Assembly: GCA_040904825.1 (NCBI GenBank)
Contig: JBBDSU010000064.1
Coordinates: 1 to 15,309 of the forward strand
Origin: JBBDSU01 sp040904825
GTDB lineage: Bacteria; Actinomycetota; Nitriliruptoria; Nitriliruptorales; Nitriliruptoraceae
Direction of reading: 5' to 3'
DNA: 15,309 bases
Shown here: in pieces, positions 7,273 through 14,280 of the stretch
Numbering within the stretch: the stretch's first letter is position 1
How the letters are laid out: each line of letters opens with the position of its first letter
Made by a program: the position numbers and the translations under genes
The notes under the pieces: generated by a model
The model's database searches: none
What the model was told of the DNA's origin: nothing
The model's input: the letters and a program-made list of their open reading frames with translations, nothing else

Positions 7273-8544
7273 TCAGAATCCTCCGGCAGTCAAGGTGGCA
7301 TCAACCCGCTCGAGTGCCGCGTTGAGCTCCTTGTCGCCGTGGGCGGCCGACACGTACCAGATCCCGCGCCCGGCGACCCACACGCCGTTGTCCATCAGCT
7401 TGCGGCTTAAGGTGTTGTAACGGTCAAGGTCGAGAGACTGCAGGTCACGGAAGTTGTGAACGACCTCGTTGTGGCCAAAGGAGGCGTGGAAAGCCATGCC
7501 CACACCTTGGACGCGCAGCGGCAGGTCGTGCTTGGTGGCCAACTCGCGCAAGCCCGCCATCAAAGCAGTGCCGTGCGCCTCAACACGCTCATACGGCGGA
7601 TCGTCGCGCAGGACCTTGAGGGTCTCTGCAACAGCGGCGCACGCCATCACAGACGCGTTGAATGTGCCTGAGTGGTTGACACCCTCGGCGAACATCTGCA
7701 TGAGCTCAGCTTTTCCGGCCAGCGCGGCGACCGGCCATCCACCAGCCATCGCCTTGCCGTACGTCGCGAGATCAGGGGTCACGCCGAATCGTTCGCTGGC
7801 GCCACCGAGCGCGAACCGGAATCCGGTGATGACCTCGTCGAAGATGAGCACGATGCCGTACTTGTCGCACAGTGTGCGCATCCCTTCGAGGTAGCCAGGT
7901 TGCGGTGAGACCGCACCGGTGTTGCACATGAACGGCTCGGTGATGATCGCCGCGATGTCGTCTGACTTGTCGGCCAGCAACTGCTCAAGGGCGCCGAGGT
8001 CATTCCACGGCAGCGTGTAGAAGTCGTCGAGGTGGCTTTCCATCTGGCCGGGGCTGGCGGCAATGGGGTGGAACTCGTCGTCGTAGGCAAGCAGGACGTT
8101 GTCGAGCCAACCGTGGTAGTGGCCCTCGAACCGCACGAACTTGGTTCGGCCGGTCGCTGCCCGCGCCAGCCGCAAGGCGGCCTGGTCGGCCTCGGTTCCC
8201 GTCATGCTGAACCGGACCATGTCGGCCCAGCCCAGTGTGTCGAGGAACAACTCGCCAGCCTCGACCTCCAGAGGATGCTGAGCGCCGTAGATCAGCCCTT
8301 TCGACGTCGCTTCGGCCACCCGGGCGTTGACCTGTTCGTGCGCGTGACCAAGAAAGTTCGGGCCCTGGCCGAGGAGATAGTCGACGTAGTCGTTGCCATC
8401 CGCGTCCCAAAGCCAGCCGCCTTTGGCTCGCTCGAAGAACACCAGTGGTCCGGTCATCCGAACGTTCGAGTGCACCCCGGCAGGGGTGAGTTTGTTCGCC
8501 CTCTCGCGAAGGACGTCGGAAGCTGAGGAGGTTCGTGCGGTCAT
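7273..8544 (-). CDS. Class III PLP aminotransferase, glutamate-1-semialdehyde aminomutase-like
   Basis: A 423-aa fold-type-I PLP enzyme closest in pattern to HemL and HemL-like catabolic aminotransferases. Visible motifs are PAGVHSNVRM (21-30, with R29 at the substrate-carboxylate position), GTEADQAALRLAR (116-128), GHYHGW (141-146), DEVITGFR (236-243, with D236 contacting the PLP ring) and the PLP lysine K264 in TYGKAMAGGW. I start at the ATG at 8544, which has AAGGA 8 nt upstream, rather than the in-frame GTG at 8565. Its place between an IclR regulator and a D-serine dehydratase-like gene argues against tetrapyrrole synthesis. It may be a transaminase, racemase/epimerase or aminomutase acting on an unusual amino acid. 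HemL-like enzymes that act on beta-amino acids are known, which would fit a substrate containing one, but this is inference. Confidence 0.85.
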   Translation of the reverse strand: MTARTSSASDVLRERANKLTPAGVHSNVRMTGPLVFFERAKGGWLWDADGNDYVDYLLGQGPNFLGHAHEQVNARVAEATSKGLIYGAQHPLEVEAGELFLDTLGWADMVRFSMTGTEADQAALRLARAATGRTKFVRFEGHYHGWLDNVLLAYDDEFHPIAASPGQMESHLDDFYTLPWNDLGALEQLLADKSDDIAAIITEPFMCNTGAVSPQPGYLEGMRTLCDKYGIVLIFDEVITGFRFALGGASERFGVTPDLATYGKAMAGGWPVAALAGKAELMQMFAEGVNHSGTFNASVMACAAVAETLKVLRDDPPYERVEAHGTALMAGLRELATKHDLPLRVQGVGMAFHASFGHNEVVHNFRDLQSLDLDRYNTLSRKLMDNGVWVAGRGIWYVSAAHGDKELNAALERVDATLTAGGF

Positions 8545-8613
8545 TGATGGGTTCCTTGTCGCCACGGCCGCGTGACCGTGTGCATGATGTACTTCAGGTG
8601 TGTGTGCTGTAAT
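8545..8613 (-). other. Spacer between IclR and aminotransferase genes
   Basis: This 69-bp gap in the minus-strand run carries the AAGGA ribosome site of the aminotransferase. On the minus strand it has a short hairpin possibility, CACGG, an 8-nt loop, then CCGTG (in the 8560-8580 area). No convincing promoter or terminator is seen, so readthrough from the IclR gene is plausible. Confidence 0.3.
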
Positions 8614-9396
8614 TCAAGATCGTGCCGCCAGCGTTGCCTGGAGGTCTCGCGCGACGTCTTGGAGCGCGCGAGCGACGGCCTCTACCTCTTCGATCGGAAA
8701 ACGTGCCGACGGAGCGCTCAAGCTCAAGGCCACGGGCATATGAGGATCACCGAGCGGAACCGCGACGCAACGTCCATCCGGTTCGTTCTCACGGTCATCG
8801 ATCGCATAGCCGCGATCACGTGTCAACTCGACTTCGCCAAAGAACGTCTCGACGTCAGTAATCGTCGTGTCGGTCCTTGCTGGCATGCCTTCGGCCTCGA
8901 GAATTGCCTTGAGACGCTCAGCCGGCAACAGCGTGGCGATCGCCTTGCCCACGGCGGTGCAGTGGAGCGGATCTCGGTCACCTTTGCGTGCCGACAACCT
9001 CATCGACTTGCGACTCTCCACAATCTCGGCATACGACGTCCGGTTGCCGTCGAGCACGGCCAGATTGACGGTTTCGCCAAAACGGTCACGCAACGCTTCC
9101 AACAGCGGCCGCGCCCGTTCGACAAGCACATCAAGGTGCCGTGTCTGCTGGGGAAGGAAGCCTGACCCGATCCGGAACTGACCGGTCACAGGATCACGCT
9201 CGACGTAGTGGCGTTCTTCCAGGGTCGCCAGATAACGGAACGCTGAACTCTTTGGCAGGTCCGTCGCAGCAACCACGTCGGCCAACGTGAAACCGGCTTG
9301 TGTGCGTTGCACAAGGTCGAGGAGATCGCAGACACGCTCTACCGCACGGATCGAGTAGGTCGATCCGTTGTCCGAACGATCTGGGAGTTCCGTCAC
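8614..9396 (-). CDS. IclR-family transcriptional regulator
   Basis: A 260-aa regulator with an N-terminal winged helix-turn-helix (about residues 14-78; the recognition helix lies around DLPKSSAFRYLATLE) and a C-terminal effector-binding domain. The latter shows the family signatures DPLHCTAVGKAI and GYAIDDRENEPDGRCVAVPLG. IclR proteins bind DNA as dimers or tetramers and respond to small organic acids or catabolic intermediates. The start is a GTG at 9396 with only a weak GAGACGAGA purine stretch upstream, which fits a low-abundance regulator. It lies between D-aminoacylase B and the aminotransferase on the same strand, so it probably controls this locus, plausibly through the inverted repeats in the divergent promoters. 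Whether it represses or activates cannot be told from sequence. Confidence 0.93.
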   Translation of the reverse strand: MTELPDRSDNGSTYSIRAVERVCDLLDLVQRTQAGFTLADVVAATDLPKSSAFRYLATLEERHYVERDPVTGQFRIGSGFLPQQTRHLDVLVERARPLLEALRDRFGETVNLAVLDGNRTSYAEIVESRKSMRLSARKGDRDPLHCTAVGKAIATLLPAERLKAILEAEGMPARTDTTITDVETFFGEVELTRDRGYAIDDRENEPDGRCVAVPLGDPHMPVALSLSAPSARFPIEEVEAVARALQDVARDLQATLAARS

Positions 9397-9490
9397 GCGA
9401 AATTCTCGTCTCTACCGATAAAACAGTCAGTTTAGTGCGCGTGCCCGTCCACCACAATGGTCGGGCCAGGCTCACAGCGGCGGTGGAGCA
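9397..9490 (-). promoter_or_regulatory. Possible IclR promoter/operator region
   Basis: This 94-bp spacer lies between the stop of D-aminoacylase B and the GTG of the IclR gene. Its 9400-9435 part is AT-rich for this genome and contains the inverted repeat AAAC (9421-9424), AGTCA, GTTT (9430-9433). IclR genes are often autoregulated from such a position. A weak, bulged hairpin (CCCG-ACCA / TGGT-CGGG on the minus strand) lies nearer the D-aminoacylase end, but with no T-tract I do not call it a terminator. Confidence 0.35.
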
Positions 9491-11092
9491 TCATGCCGGC
9501 TCAAGCACCGTGCCCGGGCGAGCACCCGTATCGCGGCCATCCCTGACCACCTGCAATCCCGATATCACCACGTGACGGATGCCATCCGCCGACTGCAACG
9601 GGTCATCATAGGTCGCTCGGTCAAGGACCGCTGCCGGGTCGAACACGACGAGATCGGCAATCCAACCTTCTGCCACTGTCCCACGCCGCCCGAGGCGGAA
9701 GCGTTCGGCTGGCACCGACGTCATGCGCTTCACCATCGCCGCAAGATCGGCGAGTTGCTGATCGCGCACGTAGTGCCCCAGCACTCTCGCGAACGTGCCG
9801 GCGGTACGCGGATGCGGATTGCCTGGCAGCGGAATGGTGTCCGAACCGATCAGCATGCCGTCGTCGGCGAGCAAGGTCTGCACGTCACCTTCCGACATCA
9901 TGTGGAGCACGACAACAATTTCACCGTCAAGCTCGACCAACAGGTCGGCAGCGGTTTCGGCCCCAGACTTGCCGGCTTCTTCCGCGAGGTCGGCAATGCT
10001 GCGGCCTTCGATCTCTGTGCGCGCAGGCGCGGATGCGATGGTGATGCCCGGCCAACCGGCAGCACCGACGAAGTTCTGCCAGCCCGGCAAGCCCGATTCG
10101 TATTCGGCGGCAATGCGGTCTCTGACCGCACGGTCACCGAGCCGCTCGAGCATCGCCGCAACGCCCCCTTCGTTTGCCCACGGCGGCAAGACAGCCCGCA
10201 GCAGCGTTGAACCCGCGGTATAGGGATAGACGTCACCAGCCACGTCGAATCCATCGCGCCGTGCCAGGTCGATGCGGTCGAGCACCCGATCGACGCTGCC
10301 CCAGCGTTCCTTGCCGGCGACCTTGATGTGCGACAACTGCACCGGCACACCGGTCCGGCGCGCAACGTCGATCCCCTCGTCCACGGCCTCAATGACCAGC
10401 TCCATCTCGTTGCGCATATGAGTGGTGTAAATGCTGCCGCGGCGAGCGAGCACCTCACCCAGCGCCACCAGCTCACCTCGATCGCTGTACACGGCCGGCG
10501 GATACACCAGGCCGCTCGACATGCCGAACGCACCGTGGTCCAACGCCTGGTTGAGGACCCGCCCCATCTCAGTCAGCGCCGCATCATCGGCAGCAATCCG
10601 GTCAAAGCCGAGCACGGTGGCCCTGATCGTCCCATGACCGACAAGTGGCGCGAAATTCACGGGCAGCTCGCGTTCGGCCATGACCTCGCGATAGTCGGCG
10701 AGCGTGTCGAACGCACGCGCCGCCGGCCCGAACACGCTCGCCACGTGACGTGCGATGTCATCGCGGCGCGCTGGCACCGCTGGGAAAGGTGTCCACCCGC
10801 AGTTGCCGGTGACCTCGGTGGTGACTCCCTGCATCACTGAGGCGAGCGTGACCGCCTGGTTCTTTTCGGGCAGGAAGGTCGCAAGGTCACTGTGAGTGTG
10901 GACATCGATGAACCCGGGCGCGACGACATGCCCCGTGACATCAATGACCTCGGCGACTCCTGGCGACTCAGCAAGGCTCGACAAGTCTCCGACAGCGGTG
11001 ATCCGGCCATCAACAACAGCCACGTCGGCTTCGAACGGAGCCTTGCCCGTCCCATCAACGACCAAGCCACCACGGAGCAAGATGTCGACCAC
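9491..11092 (-). CDS. N-acyl-D-amino-acid deacylase (D-aminoacylase), copy B
   Basis: A complete 533-aa D-aminoacylase paralogue of copy A. It keeps the family metal-site pattern: H65 and H67 in DVHTHSD, C98 in GNCGW, H225 in THMRNE, H255 in SHIKVAG and D418 in IGSD. The 30-residue spacing of H225 and H255 matches that of H220 and H250 in the characterised enzyme. The expected role is cytoplasmic release of D-amino acids from N-acyl or N-terminally blocked forms. The start is a GTG at 11092 with AAGGA about 6 nt upstream. It heads the minus-strand run that continues into the IclR gene after 94 bp and faces MlrC-like gene 2 across 165 bp. Differences from copy A around residues 99-125, just after the metal-site cysteine, suggest different acyl or side-chain preference. 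Confidence 0.93.
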   Translation of the reverse strand: MVDILLRGGLVVDGTGKAPFEADVAVVDGRITAVGDLSSLAESPGVAEVIDVTGHVVAPGFIDVHTHSDLATFLPEKNQAVTLASVMQGVTTEVTGNCGWTPFPAVPARRDDIARHVASVFGPAARAFDTLADYREVMAERELPVNFAPLVGHGTIRATVLGFDRIAADDAALTEMGRVLNQALDHGAFGMSSGLVYPPAVYSDRGELVALGEVLARRGSIYTTHMRNEMELVIEAVDEGIDVARRTGVPVQLSHIKVAGKERWGSVDRVLDRIDLARRDGFDVAGDVYPYTAGSTLLRAVLPPWANEGGVAAMLERLGDRAVRDRIAAEYESGLPGWQNFVGAAGWPGITIASAPARTEIEGRSIADLAEEAGKSGAETAADLLVELDGEIVVVLHMMSEGDVQTLLADDGMLIGSDTIPLPGNPHPRTAGTFARVLGHYVRDQQLADLAAMVKRMTSVPAERFRLGRRGTVAEGWIADLVVFDPAAVLDRATYDDPLQSADGIRHVVISGLQVVRDGRDTGARPGTVLEPA

Positions 11093-11149
11093 ACGATTTC
11101 CTTACGAGTAGGCCCAGTACGAGCAGGTCCAGTGTCCGGACCGCCGGTT

Positions 11150-11180
11150 TTGCAACCTAGCACGGGCCTCTAGGCTGCAA
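11150..11180. promoter_or_regulatory. Candidate operator: 11-bp inverted repeat
   Basis: TTGCAACCTAG (11150-11160), a 9-nt centre, and CTAGGCTGCAA (11170-11180) form an inverted repeat matching at 10 of 11 positions. A dyad this long in a divergent promoter of a catabolic cluster is a good candidate binding site for a dimeric regulator such as the nearby IclR protein. An RNA hairpin in a 5' leader is the alternative. Confidence 0.5.
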
Positions 11181-11191
11181 GAACGGGCGAA

Positions 11192-11229
11192 CGCGAAGCC
11201 TTCGAAGATGCAGCACGCATCTTCGCGCG
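11192..11229. promoter_or_regulatory. Nested CGAAG/CTTCG inverted repeats upstream of MlrC-like gene 2
   Basis: CGAAGATGC (11203-11211) and GCATCTTCG (11217-11225) form a perfect 9-bp inverted repeat around a 5-nt centre. Overlapping it are the odd palindrome CGAAG-C-CTTCG (11194-11204) and a wider pair CGCGAAG (11192-11198)/CTTCGCG (11221-11227). The pairings exclude one another, so this could be a switchable leader hairpin or overlapping operator half-sites. There is no T-tract, so it is not a classical terminator. Confidence 0.5.
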
Positions 11230-11257
11230 ATCACCCAATGAGGGAGTCCGTTCAGCG

Positions 11258-12751
11258 ATGAGAAAAGTCCTTGTCGGAGCCATCCGTCACGAGCTCAACA
11301 GCTTCATTGAAGGAACCATCCGGCTGGACACGTTCCACCGGCTCGGACTGCAGCGAGGCGACGAGATGTTCTCGCAGACCGAAGGCGAATCACTGTCGGG
11401 GGCCATGGGGGTTGCCGCAGACCGCGACATCACGCTCATCCCGACCATTAACGCGTTCGCCGGGGCCGGGCCGTTGGTGGAGGAAGATGTCTACGCACCA
11501 ATGGCTCAGGAGATTCTCGACGGAGCGCGGACCCATCGCGACGAATTGGACGGGGTCTACCTGCCTCTCCACGGCGCCATGGTCACCACGCAGCGCGATG
11601 ACCCTGAGGGCGACCTCATCCACGACGTACGAGCGATCGTCGGACCCGATGTACCGATTGCGGTGTCACTGGACCTCCACACCCACATGACCGACCGCAT
11701 GGTTTCGGGTGCCGACATCCTGATCGGGTATCGCACGTGTCCGCACACCGACATCTTCGAGACAGGCGTGCGCGCGATGCACCTTCTCGCGGACGCGATC
11801 GACAGCGCCACCCGGCCGGTCGCAGCCCACCGCAAGATCCGGCTGATGGCCTCCGCCGAGGCGCATGACACCACGTTCGGTCCGCTGACTGTCATGCAGG
11901 CCCGCGCCCGCGAGCTGGAACAGCAGCCGGGAGTGCTGAGCGTGTCAATCCTTGCAACTCAACCGTGGATGGATGTCCCGGACCTCGGCTGGTCAGCCAC
12001 CGTGATCGCCGACGGCGACCTCGCACTCGCCCAGCGCACCGCGGACACGCTCGCCCAGGAGCTCTGGGACGCCCGTGAGACCTACCACGTCGTCAAGACT
12101 CCCCTCGACGAAGCCATCGGTGTCGCCAGCACCATCGCCCGCGAGAAGCCAGGCAGCGGACCGGTCGTAGTCGCCGACGGGGCCGATTCGCCTTCTGCAG
12201 GGTCATCAGGCGACGGCACCGCGCTGCTCGCCTACATCCTCGAACACAAGGTCGACCTCGACACGCTGCTCATCGTCACCGACCCGGCCGTGCCGGGCCT
12301 GGCAGCCGAAGCCGGCGAAGGAGCAACCATCGACATCGACCTCGGCGGCCGGCTGTCACCACGCTTCTTCTCGCCGCTTCGTGTCACAGGCGCCGAGGTC
12401 GTCACGGTCACCCAGGGTCCCTACCGGTCGCTGTATCCCTCAACGATGATCGACCCGGGCCGCACCGCAGTCCTCAAGGTGCGCAACACCCGTGTCGTGG
12501 TCACCGAACATCCGGTGTTCCAACTGGACCTGGAGCCCTACCGCCGGCTCGGACTTGAACCCGCATCCGCCGAGTTGGTCCAAGCAAAGTCGGCTGGCGG
12601 CTTCCGCGCCTACTTCTCGCCGATCGCCTCCGAGGTCCTCGACCTCGACACGGTTGGACCGTGCGACTCGAACCTGACCCGACTGCCGTTCGAACGCATC
12701 ACCCGGCCCCTGTGGCCCTTCGACCCTGACCTTGACGAACCCTGGCACTGA
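11258..12751 (+). CDS. MlrC-like M81 family metallopeptidase 2
   Basis: A 497-aa M81-family protein with MlrC N- and C-terminal domains. Probable active-site residues are E12 in RHELNSF, H105 in PLHGAM, D139 and H141 in SLDLHTH, and H163 in CPHTD. The spacings (34 residues from H105 to D139, 22 from H141 to H163) are identical to MlrC-like 1 and 3. The C-terminal domain carries the VVVADGADSPSAG segment (about residues 305-317). Closest relative in the window is MlrC-like 3, from which it is separated by 40 bp; the two share long stretches, including an almost identical C-terminus ending in PWH. It is the first gene of a plus-strand operon divergent from D-aminoacylase B. The substrate is unknown; a peptide containing D- or beta-amino acids is the contextual guess. 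Confidence 0.92.
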   Translation: MRKVLVGAIRHELNSFIEGTIRLDTFHRLGLQRGDEMFSQTEGESLSGAMGVAADRDITLIPTINAFAGAGPLVEEDVYAPMAQEILDGARTHRDELDGVYLPLHGAMVTTQRDDPEGDLIHDVRAIVGPDVPIAVSLDLHTHMTDRMVSGADILIGYRTCPHTDIFETGVRAMHLLADAIDSATRPVAAHRKIRLMASAEAHDTTFGPLTVMQARARELEQQPGVLSVSILATQPWMDVPDLGWSATVIADGDLALAQRTADTLAQELWDARETYHVVKTPLDEAIGVASTIAREKPGSGPVVVADGADSPSAGSSGDGTALLAYILEHKVDLDTLLIVTDPAVPGLAAEAGEGATIDIDLGGRLSPRFFSPLRVTGAEVVTVTQGPYRSLYPSTMIDPGRTAVLKVRNTRVVVTEHPVFQLDLEPYRRLGLEPASAELVQAKSAGGFRAYFSPIASEVLDLDTVGPCDSNLTRLPFERITRPLWPFDPDLDEPWH

Positions 12752-12791
12752 CCGCCCGTTCCCCACTCCCCCATACGAGGAGCAAGCCAGC

Positions 12792-14267
12792 ATGCGTGTA
12801 CTTGTCGGAGGCATCCGCCACGAGGTCAACAGTTTCGTTCCCGGCACCACCGGGCTCGACGTCTTCGAGCGCTACGGTGTTCACGAAGGCCAGCAGATCA
12901 TCGATGAGGCCGCAAGCTCGATGGCAGGGGCCGTCAAGGCCGCGTCGGAGCGTGGCCTTGAGCTAGTCCCGACCTTGTCGGCAGCGGGACATGCGGGTGG
13001 TCCGGTTGTCGATGATGCCTACGAACACCTGGCACACCGATTCCTCGCGATGATCGAGCGGGAGCGTGACAGCATCGATGGCATCTACCTGCAGATGCAC
13101 GGTGCCATGGCCACCACGCGGCGCGACGACCCGGAAGGTGAGCTGTTCGAACAGATCCGTGGCATCGTCGGGGCGGATCTCCCCATCGCAACGTCGCTGG
13201 ATCTCCACTGCCATTTCACCGACCGCATGGCGGCCAACGTCAATGTCGCGGTTGGATTCCGGACCTGCCCTCACACTGACACGTTCGAAACCGGTGAGCG
13301 GGCGATGCATCTGCTGGCTGATCTGCTCGATGGACGCCGCGGGCCGAGGGCCCACACTGTGCACCGCAAGATCGGCTTGATGACCTCGTCGGAGGCGCAC
13401 GACACGACCTTCGGGCCTCTGACCTCTCTGCAGGCCCGGGCTCGCGAGCTGGAAGAACAGCCCGGGGTGCTGGCCATCTCAATCTTTGCCACCCAGCCGT
13501 GGATGGACGTCCCGAACGTGGGCTGGTCGGCGGTCGTCTCCACCGACGGTGACCCGACGACCGGCCAGGACATTGCCGATCGGCTTGCCCAGGAACTGTG
13601 GGATGCCCGTGAGACGTACCACGTGGTCAAGACTCGTCTGGATGAAGCCATCGCCGCTGCCCACAGGGTCGCCAACAACCAACCAGGCAGCGGACCGGTT
13701 GTGGTCGCCGATGGGGCTGACTCACCGTCAGCTGGTGCCGCTGGTGACAGCACCGCGCTCCTCGCCCACATCGTTGCGACCGGCGACGACGTCCAGGCCC
13801 TCATGCTGGTCACCGACGCCCAGGCCGTCGCCACCGCCATGGACGCTGGTGTCGGCGCGACCGTCGAGATGAACCTGGGTGGCCACATCACCACCGACTT
13901 CTTCTCCCCACTGGCTGTGACTGCCACGGTCGCAGCGCTCCACACGCCACAACCTGGTGAACCTGCAGAGCTTGGTCGAGCGGCTGTCCTCACCATCCTC
14001 AACACGACGGTGATCGCCACCGAGCACAAGGCTGACGGGCGCAAGCTGGACTCATACCGCCGCTTCGGTGTGGAGCCCACCGACTATCAACTGGTCCAGG
14101 CCAAGTCAGCAGGTGGGTACCGCGCGGAGTTTGAGCCCATCGCCAGCGAGGTCTACGACCTCGATACCACCGGACCGTGCGATTCGGATCTGCCTCGGCT
14201 GCCGTTCGAGCGCATCACCCGGCCGCTGTGGCCCTTCGACCCTGAACTCGACCAACCCTGGCACTGA
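12792..14267 (+). CDS. MlrC-like M81 family metallopeptidase 3
   Basis: A 491-aa tandem paralogue of MlrC-like 2 with the same two-domain layout. Probable active-site residues are E11 in RHEVNSF, H103 in QMHGAM, D137 and H139 in SLDLHCH, and H161 in CPHTD. The frame is open upstream to a TTG at 12732 inside the previous gene, but GAGGAG lies 9 nt before the ATG at 12792, and the protein aligns with its paralogues from there. Segments near the middle (AEAHDTTFGPLT-like, ATQPWMDVP, ELWDARETYHVVKT) and the last 25 residues are nearly identical in the two copies, also at DNA level, which points to tandem duplication. A 13-bp gap separates it from the PLP enzyme downstream, so the three genes are probably one operon. 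Confidence 0.92.
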   Translation: MRVLVGGIRHEVNSFVPGTTGLDVFERYGVHEGQQIIDEAASSMAGAVKAASERGLELVPTLSAAGHAGGPVVDDAYEHLAHRFLAMIERERDSIDGIYLQMHGAMATTRRDDPEGELFEQIRGIVGADLPIATSLDLHCHFTDRMAANVNVAVGFRTCPHTDTFETGERAMHLLADLLDGRRGPRAHTVHRKIGLMTSSEAHDTTFGPLTSLQARARELEEQPGVLAISIFATQPWMDVPNVGWSAVVSTDGDPTTGQDIADRLAQELWDARETYHVVKTRLDEAIAAAHRVANNQPGSGPVVVADGADSPSAGAAGDSTALLAHIVATGDDVQALMLVTDAQAVATAMDAGVGATVEMNLGGHITTDFFSPLAVTATVAALHTPQPGEPAELGRAAVLTILNTTVIATEHKADGRKLDSYRRFGVEPTDYQLVQAKSAGGYRAEFEPIASEVYDLDTTGPCDSDLPRLPFERITRPLWPFDPELDQPWH

Positions 14268-14280
14268 GAGGACCACAAAG

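Larger units (their letters stand above)
11093..11257. promoter_or_regulatory. Divergent promoter region between D-aminoacylase B and MlrC-like gene 2
   Basis: At 165 bp this is the largest non-coding stretch in the window. It contains the D-aminoacylase B ribosome site (AAGGA), the palindrome-based GTCCGGACCG at 11134-11143 shared with the other divergent promoter, a near-perfect 11-bp inverted repeat at 11150-11180, and a cluster of CGAAG/CTTCG inverted repeats at 11192-11229. GAGGGAG at about 11240-11246 lies 11 nt before the ATG of MlrC-like gene 2, a rather long spacing. TTGCAA at 11150 and TAGGCT at 11171 could be -35/-10 elements, but their 15-bp spacing is short. Confidence 0.65.

Noticed and set aside
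6456..7325. Plus-strand open frame of 289 codons opposite the D-serine dehydratase-like gene
   Set aside because: It is fully antisense to a well-supported gene, shows no domain, and crosses gene boundaries.
7273..8544. Tetrapyrrole biosynthesis hemL
   Set aside because: No haem genes are nearby, and the gene lies in a D-amino acid/peptide catabolic run under an IclR gene. The symbol hemL would overstate what is known.
9430..9490. Rho-independent terminator after D-aminoacylase B
   Set aside because: The only hairpin is bulged and weak and has no T-tract, so readthrough into the IclR gene seems as likely.
12732..12791. Upstream TTG start for MlrC-like 3
   Set aside because: It starts inside the previous gene with a rare start codon. 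GAGGAG and homology to the paralogues support the ATG at 12792.
13271..14080. Minus-strand open frame of 269 codons opposite MlrC-like 3
   Set aside because: Low-complexity Ser/Ala/Arg-rich translation with no motif; a similar antisense frame occurs opposite MlrC-like 1 (4411-5097). Both reflect codon bias of the real genes.
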